Part shown: one piece after another, positions 15,101-18,184 of the stretch
Layout: each line of letters opens with the position of its first letter
How positions within the stretch are numbered: the stretch's first letter is position 1
Assembly (NCBI GenBank): GCA_017503885.1
Contig: JAFVSF010000019.1
Coordinates: 1-18,184, forward strand
Reading direction: 5' to 3'
DNA from: Clostridia bacterium
GTDB lineage: Bacteria > Bacillota > Clostridia > Christensenellales > Borkfalkiaceae
DNA: 18,184 bases
Translations under genes and position numbers: made by a program
Notes under the pieces: generated by a model
The model's input: only the letters and a program-made list of their open reading frames with translations
What the model was told of the DNA's origin: nothing
The model's database searches: none

Positions 15101-18100
15101 GCCGTAATCGTTTGTATTAAGATTTACACTAAATCTTATACCCGAAGATCCTTCCGCAAGTCTTACGGCAGCACCGTTTTCCATTTCAAAACCAAGCCAT
15201 ACTGCATATAAGGTTGTTTCGCTATTGATTGCCATTGTATAGCCTACAGGATAAAGATTGGTAAGGTTATCAGGATCGGTAGTCCAACCGATTAACACTT
15301 GCTTAATACCTAAACCATCGCCTGTACCTTCTATATTAGGAAGAATAATACCTGCAGTACTCTTAGTTAAATAAGTAACGTCACCATTTTTAAGAGTAAC
15401 TATTTTACCACCAACGGTTGCTAAATCTTCATCGGTGATTTCACCCTTAGACAAACTTTCGCCATCGCTAAGGTTGAGCAATTTATACGTAACGTCTTCG
15501 TCAACGTAAACAACGTCGCCTACGTTATTTATAATGCTGAAGCCTCTCTTGATAGTAATTTCAAAATAATCGCCAACATAAGCTTTTGCTACTCTAATCA
15601 TTATGCCGCTACCCACTGACGTTTCTACGTATACAGGGTATGCAGCAGGGTTAGAAAGCCAACAGTCATAGTCATCGCCACCATATTGTCCGTTACCATT
15701 ACAATCGTGTTTAAGGTTAGCACCGTTTACATTTTCAGTTATTAAATCACGTGCAGACTTATCATTAATATAGATATATTGCATAATATCCACACCGTTG
15801 TTTGTTGCTATTATCACGTCGTTTCCGTGATACCAACAATCACTAAGATTTAATGGTGTGTTAAGATAATAAGTTGTGGTATCACCGTTTACTACGGCAT
15901 TTTTTTCACGCATATCGAGTACACCGAGATAGTATTCACCCTCGTGTGCACCCCAATTACGGTTTTCGATTTGAATGCTTTTAGTAATATTTACGCTATA
16001 TACTGCTACTGCAGTTTTATTTTCATTATAGTTATAAATAGAGTCTTCAGTAATTCTTACACCGTCAATAGCCCAAGCGCCATCGTATCCGTCCTTTGCA
16101 GGAGCCGGTGGTAACGCACCGATTGGATCGCCTGTTACAACGCTGATTGTTTCTGAATATCCCTCAAAAGAAAGAGTATATTCTTTTTTAGCAACAGTTG
16201 CACCGGTTGTACCGTCACAAGCAAACGTTACGTCCTTCTTAATTACTGAAACGTAACCTTCTGAATTTAAAATAGAAAATCCTTCTTTTAAGGTTACGGT
16301 ATAATTTGTAGAAGAGAATGAGTGTAATACGGTTACCCAAATACCCTCTCCGTTAGTTTCAACGAATACTGGCCTACATTGATCGCTATTTCCAAGCCAA
16401 CCCGTACCATTGCCAAGTGGATATGTGTTGTTTACTCTGTTATCATCAGACAATTCACGTATGTTTTGTCCGTTAACGTAGATATAATCCATAATATCTA
16501 CGCCGTTATTTGCAGCAATTAACCTATCTCCGTAAATATTCCACCAACCTTCTGTAGTCAACGAGCTTGAAGGAGTAATAAATATCTTAAACTTAGATTC
16601 ATGCTCGCCTGAAACTACGTATTCTATTCTTACAGAATCGGTTACATCTGTTTTATAAATAGCCACTGCGGTTTTATTTGCACCGTAGTTATATACGGTA
16701 TTTTCATTAATTTCTACACCGTCAATAGTCCAAACACCATCACAACCTTCTCTATATGGAACGGCTGGAAGTTCACCAATTGGTTGACCTGAAACAACAG
16801 TTTTCGTTTCACCAAGACCTTCGAAAGAAAGGGTTCTTTCTTCAATTTTCGTTACGTTTCCATTTTCACAATAGAAAGATACGTCCCTATTAATTACAGA
16901 AATTACACCTTCTGAATTTAAAAGTGCAAGACCAGCTTTTAAAGTTACGGTATAAGCCTTACTTGAGAAAGTATGTAATACTGATACCCAAATTCCATCG
17001 CCTGCTGTTTCAACGAATACTGGTCTACATTGGTTACTGTTTGCAAACCAACCACCTTCTATATCACCTAAAGGATAAGTGTTATTTATTCTATTGTTAT
17101 CAGATAATTCACGGATGTTTTGATCGTTTATATAGATATAATTCATAATATCAACACCGTTGTTTGCTGATATTAAATTATCCTTCCAATCAGAAATATT
17201 CCATGCACTGTTAGTTGTTAAAATGCTTGCTGGAGCAATAAAAATCTTAAACTTTGATTCAAGTTCTTCTGCTTTAGCAAACTCTATCTTTACAGTGTCA
17301 GTAACGTCTACCTCTTCAAGCTCAGGAACTTCAGGCTCGCTTGGTGTAATATGCTCTGTTACTTGACCAAAATTACCATTATCCCAACCATAAATTGCCG
17401 TATCGTTTTGTAACACGTAAACTTTTTCATCAGCGCCAACTAAAGTAAAGCCTGCTTTGAGTTGGAAAGTAAACTCACCAAGGTCAAGATAAGTTTTACT
17501 TACCTTTACTATAAATGCTTCTACCCAATTAGTTGCAGTTATTACCGTTAACGACGTATTGTCGCCAACGTAATGCTCCCTTGCAGTTTTTCCGTTAATA
17601 ATAACGTATTCAAGAGGATCTACACCGTTGTTTGAATCAATTTTACTATCAGCAATATGCCAATCTGCACCTGCCACACTAAACCCACTAAATCCAACGT
17701 GCATCCAAGTGATACCAGGTTCTGCTTCACTCCAAGTGCCTATAGAAATTTTATCGTCCATTGCAACAGTTTTAGGAGATTCTGCTAACGTACCATCTTT
17801 ATAGGTATAACCCACATCTTCCGTTACAGTTGAAAATTTTCCCTCAGGATTTAAAAGCGATAAACCTGCTTTTAAAGTAAAGTTAAAACTTGTAGTTGAA
17901 TAATCTATGTCTATTCTAACTACTATACCTTCGCTATTAGTTTCTGCAAAAACAGGCGCACAACTACCGCCGTTTGCCAACCAACCAGATGCACCTGCGT
18001 GACTTGTAACGCCGTTTCGATTGTTATTTACAGCAGTTCTTGCAGATTCGTTATTTACGTAGATATACTCTAAAATATCTACTCCGTTATTTGCTGTTTG

Positions 18101-18184
18101 ATAATCAGAATACGAGAAGTTCCACACACCTGTAACGCTTGTGTGTGGAGTCATTCTTACGATAAATATCAATTCGTCACTTCC
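12110..18184 (-). CDS. Giant modular secreted glycosidase-like protein (5' end outside window)
   Basis: The frame is open to the window edge: codons for GSDE precede the TTG at 18172, and a paralogous module in the 1837-aa protein continues through the same residues, so that TTG is internal. There are 2024 visible residues. Order: five ANNGVD modules (1-138, 139-291, 292-449, 512-668, 731-910), B-repeats at 450-511 and 669-730, a divergent B-repeat ending TTLYAVW (about 924-996), a domain with GAAVRLAEGSSGIRFSV and SARGYLKIKF (about 997-1165), a small beta domain (to about 1250), a beta-sandwich (about 1305-1545) and an (alpha/alpha)6 glycosidase-like domain (about 1546-1965) with a short beta tail. 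The signal peptide must lie upstream and is not seen. No LPXTG or C-terminal anchor is visible. It is the first visible gene of the minus-strand cluster. It is probably an extracellular glycan-binding hydrolase; its substrate is unknown. Confidence 0.82.
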   Translation of the reverse strand, partial: GSDELIFIVRMTPHTSVTGVWNFSYSDYQTANNGVDILEYIYVNNESARTAVNNNRNGVTSHAGASGWLANGGSCAPVFAETNSEGIVVRIDIDYSTTSFNFTLKAGLSLLNPEGKFSTVTEDVGYTYKDGTLAESPKTVAMDDKISIGTWSEAEPGITWMHVGFSGFSVAGADWHIADSKIDSNNGVDPLEYVIINGKTAREHYVGDNTSLTVITATNWVEAFIVKVSKTYLDLGEFTFQLKAGFTLVGADEKVYVLQNDTAIYGWDNGNFGQVTEHITPSEPEVPELEEVDVTDTVKIEFAKAEELESKFKIFIAPASILTTNSAWNISDWKDNLISANNGVDIMNYIYINDQNIRELSDNNRINNTYPLGDIEGGWFANSNQCRPVFVETAGDGIWVSVLHTFSSKAYTVTLKAGLALLNSEGVISVINRDVSFYCENGNVTKIEERTLSFEGLGETKTVVSGQPIGELPAVPYREGCDGVWTIDGVEINENTVYNYGANKTAVAIYKTDVTDSVRIEYVVSGEHESKFKIFITPSSSLTTEGWWNIYGDRLIAANNGVDIMDYIYVNGQNIRELSDDNRVNNTYPLGNGTGWLGNSDQCRPVFVETNGEGIWVTVLHSFSSTNYTVTLKEGFSILNSEGYVSVIKKDVTFACDGTTGATVAKKEYTLSFEGYSETISVVTGDPIGALPPAPAKDGYDGAWAIDGVRITEDSIYNYNENKTAVAVYSVNITKSIQIENRNWGAHEGEYYLGVLDMREKNAVVNGDTTTYYLNTPLNLSDCWYHGNDVIIATNNGVDIMQYIYINDKSARDLITENVNGANLKHDCNGNGQYGGDDYDCWLSNPAAYPVYVETSVGSGIMIRVAKAYVGDYFEITIKRGFSIINNVGDVVYVDEDVTYKLLNLSDGESLSKGEITDEDLATVGGKIVTLKNGDVTYLTKSTAGIILPNIEGTGDGLGIKQVLIGWTTDPDNLTNLYPVGYTMAINSETTLYAVWLGFEMENGAAVRLAEGSSGIRFSVNLNTNDYGIGVSNGLILETGTILCPTTYLVNGRELTHSALIGSDPTVQYYAEKVAEIFTEKDGVTTYATAFVNIKAKDFSRQYSARGYLKIKFTTGEGYVYTDYNAEENSRSIYEVATKAYNDEENPSYKTNETILNYINKVLDITWDYSFEKAEGAIGTAIINGDVAIEGQQVTIPFTGDIESVLINGSRLVAGSNVNVKLGDLVFSFIVSEFDSDSITFTIGAALDTNDKESDEALHFVSPDEDLDFFLNDFFKRHTGVVEDGERQNVNSTVAGKTAEEFFNAEWTSMTYYWYNGVTGYTDENGNYENRIAGLNSYLANVPVDDYGYVWSSNDRVRDPDSEVSTGEQKMGWPFPNNDTVKTAHFEFNGSDKGSMSSNVGAKTNGGLYTANVSNQSSNIAYTLTFPATQRVYTFYAPLLEFEVRIEDATNVSDIVVWYTTKDSTSFSEDKKVSVKALAFEDYKLGSATGEFNHILYLPMYSQTAWGESTSNYLKQIKIEIALKSGTTISGDVGLNYVRPTLDTRMSNNNSVFISSLRTAYDYTGDIDFLVSQMTRARKAYNFLMQMYDSTRCLKKESYLVGHGGNKEDTNWLGNATSSSIANSISQGYWDIMYMPEYDFQSNLYFQKALQDMAYLEQVMVDSGNKTISAAAVRVKTAKRGGGTGYSTYASVAGANAQYAAENITDYQGYNLAAIQANVEESKTSGGFWDATDGRFVAGYGYNPDKNANVVYDYGYVAWNLEAIYYGIATEDQARAIMNWLASEGNLYKYDFAPLSITKTGDANALNGEYAARGNKWVNCQFGGAILYTSFYDIMARLEVNGSGDAFDRLQAIQAWYKEVYDYYVANGSDPYDFYRYYYDSKGIQMQGVGDAGAIGIDREFLESSLPLASVAYGFFGIDSVDGKALEIAPELPSELRYWKMENLAFNYYKYDLKIYANAIQLSNVEALKEGLSTEGLTINVVLDYVNGQSVYVNGIKLESGYTINNDKVTVSGIPFGAVVVEVR
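12290..13549 (-). other. (alpha/alpha)6 (six-hairpin) glycosidase-like catalytic domain
   Basis: This covers residues about 1546-1965 of the giant protein. Helical-hairpin signatures are ISQGYWDIMYMPEYDFQSNL, FWDATDGRFVAGYGYN, YDYGYVAWNLEAIYYG, FGGAILYTSFYDIMARL and IGIDREFLESSL. Together they resemble the barrel of six-hairpin glycosidases. Acidic residues in these positions (E1608-D1609, D1898, E1900) are candidate catalytic groups, but I cannot assign a CAZy family. The stretch ALEIAPELPSELRYWKMENL after it resembles the C-terminal beta domain that closes such enzymes. Confidence 0.6.
14690..15415 (-). other. Divergent B-repeat plus RLA/GIRF domain
   Basis: Residues about 924-996 (15197-15415) have a B-repeat/Flg_new-like shape with VLIGWTTDPDNLTNLYPVG and a closing TTLYAVW. 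Residues about 997-1165 (14690-15196) have GAAVRLAEGSSGIRFSV, GTILCPTTYL, TAFVNIKAKDFSRQYSARGY and NSRSIYEVA. I have seen this second domain in large secreted Clostridia proteins, joining repeat arrays to other domains. Its function is unknown to me. Confidence 0.55.
15455..18184 (-). repeat. Array of five ANNGVD modules and two B-repeats in the glycosidase-like giant
   Basis: Units in transcription order are: 17771-18184 (SDELIFI type, cut by the window edge), 17312-17770 (AMDDKI type), 16838-17311 with B-repeat 16652-16837, 16181-16651 with B-repeat 15995-16180, and 15455-15994, a longer unit with a Gly/Asp/Cys-rich insert (HDCNGNGQYGGDDYDCW). The third and fourth units are closest to the fourth and fifth units of the 1837-aa protein. 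Confidence 0.8.

Noticed and set aside
18170..18172. TTG at 18172 as the start of the large protein
   Set aside because: The frame stays open to the window edge, and the upstream residues GSDE match the paralogous module (HASDELIFI) in the 1837-aa protein. There is no signal peptide after the TTG.
7356..18184. Regularly spaced similar DNA segments that could suggest a CRISPR or satellite array
   Set aside because: The repeats are hundreds of bases long, in frame, variable at DNA level and conserved as protein, so they are coding modules.
1..18184. tRNA, rRNA, insertion sequence or phage genes
   Set aside because: No cloverleaf, rRNA segment, transposase or integrase motif was seen on either strand.

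Overview
The window is AT-rich, tightly packed DNA from a low-GC Gram-positive bacterium, most likely a gut-type member of the Clostridia. The basis is Shine-Dalgarno sites of the AGGAGG kind, a Gram-positive lipoprotein signal, InlB-like B-repeats in very large secreted proteins, and a FliB-type cysteine-cluster protein. The species cannot be named from the sequence. I see no tRNA, rRNA, CRISPR array, transposase or integrase.

Layout. Positions 1-317 (+) hold the 3' end of a small membrane protein (DUF6512-like). It converges, across a bidirectional terminator at 359-402, on a two-gene minus-strand operon: an SGNH/GDSL hydrolase (2213-2884) followed by a GH127-type beta-L-arabinofuranosidase (429-2204). 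A divergent promoter region (2885-3032) separates this operon from a plus-strand fliB-like gene (3033-3938). That gene ends in a second bidirectional terminator (3936-3978) whose stem also contains the stop codon of the convergent minus-strand gene.

Everything from 3976 to the right edge reads on the minus strand in one dense cluster. In transcription order it holds a giant modular protein (12110 to beyond 18184, start outside the window), an overlooked 40-codon gene (11975-12097), a second giant secreted protein of 1837 aa (6342-11855), a 73-aa lipoprotein (6109-6330) and a cytoplasmic-type GH92 alpha-mannosidase (3976-6006). Gaps between these genes are 11-119 nt. Two of the gaps carry strong hairpins with related arms, and neither hairpin has a U-tract on the coding strand.

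The two giants are paralogous through their N-terminal arrays. Together they show twelve copies of an approximately 150-residue module centred on an ANNGVDIxxYIYxNG motif, several of them followed by a B-repeat of about 62 residues. The first giant ends in an (alpha/alpha)6 glycosidase-like domain. The second ends in a duplicated module with no visible enzyme or cell-wall anchor. With GH127, GH92 and an SGNH esterase-like protein nearby, the region looks like a glycan-use locus. A large extracellular enzyme and an extracellular repeat protein would act outside the cell, and three unsecreted enzymes would finish oligosaccharides inside. That division of labour is inference.
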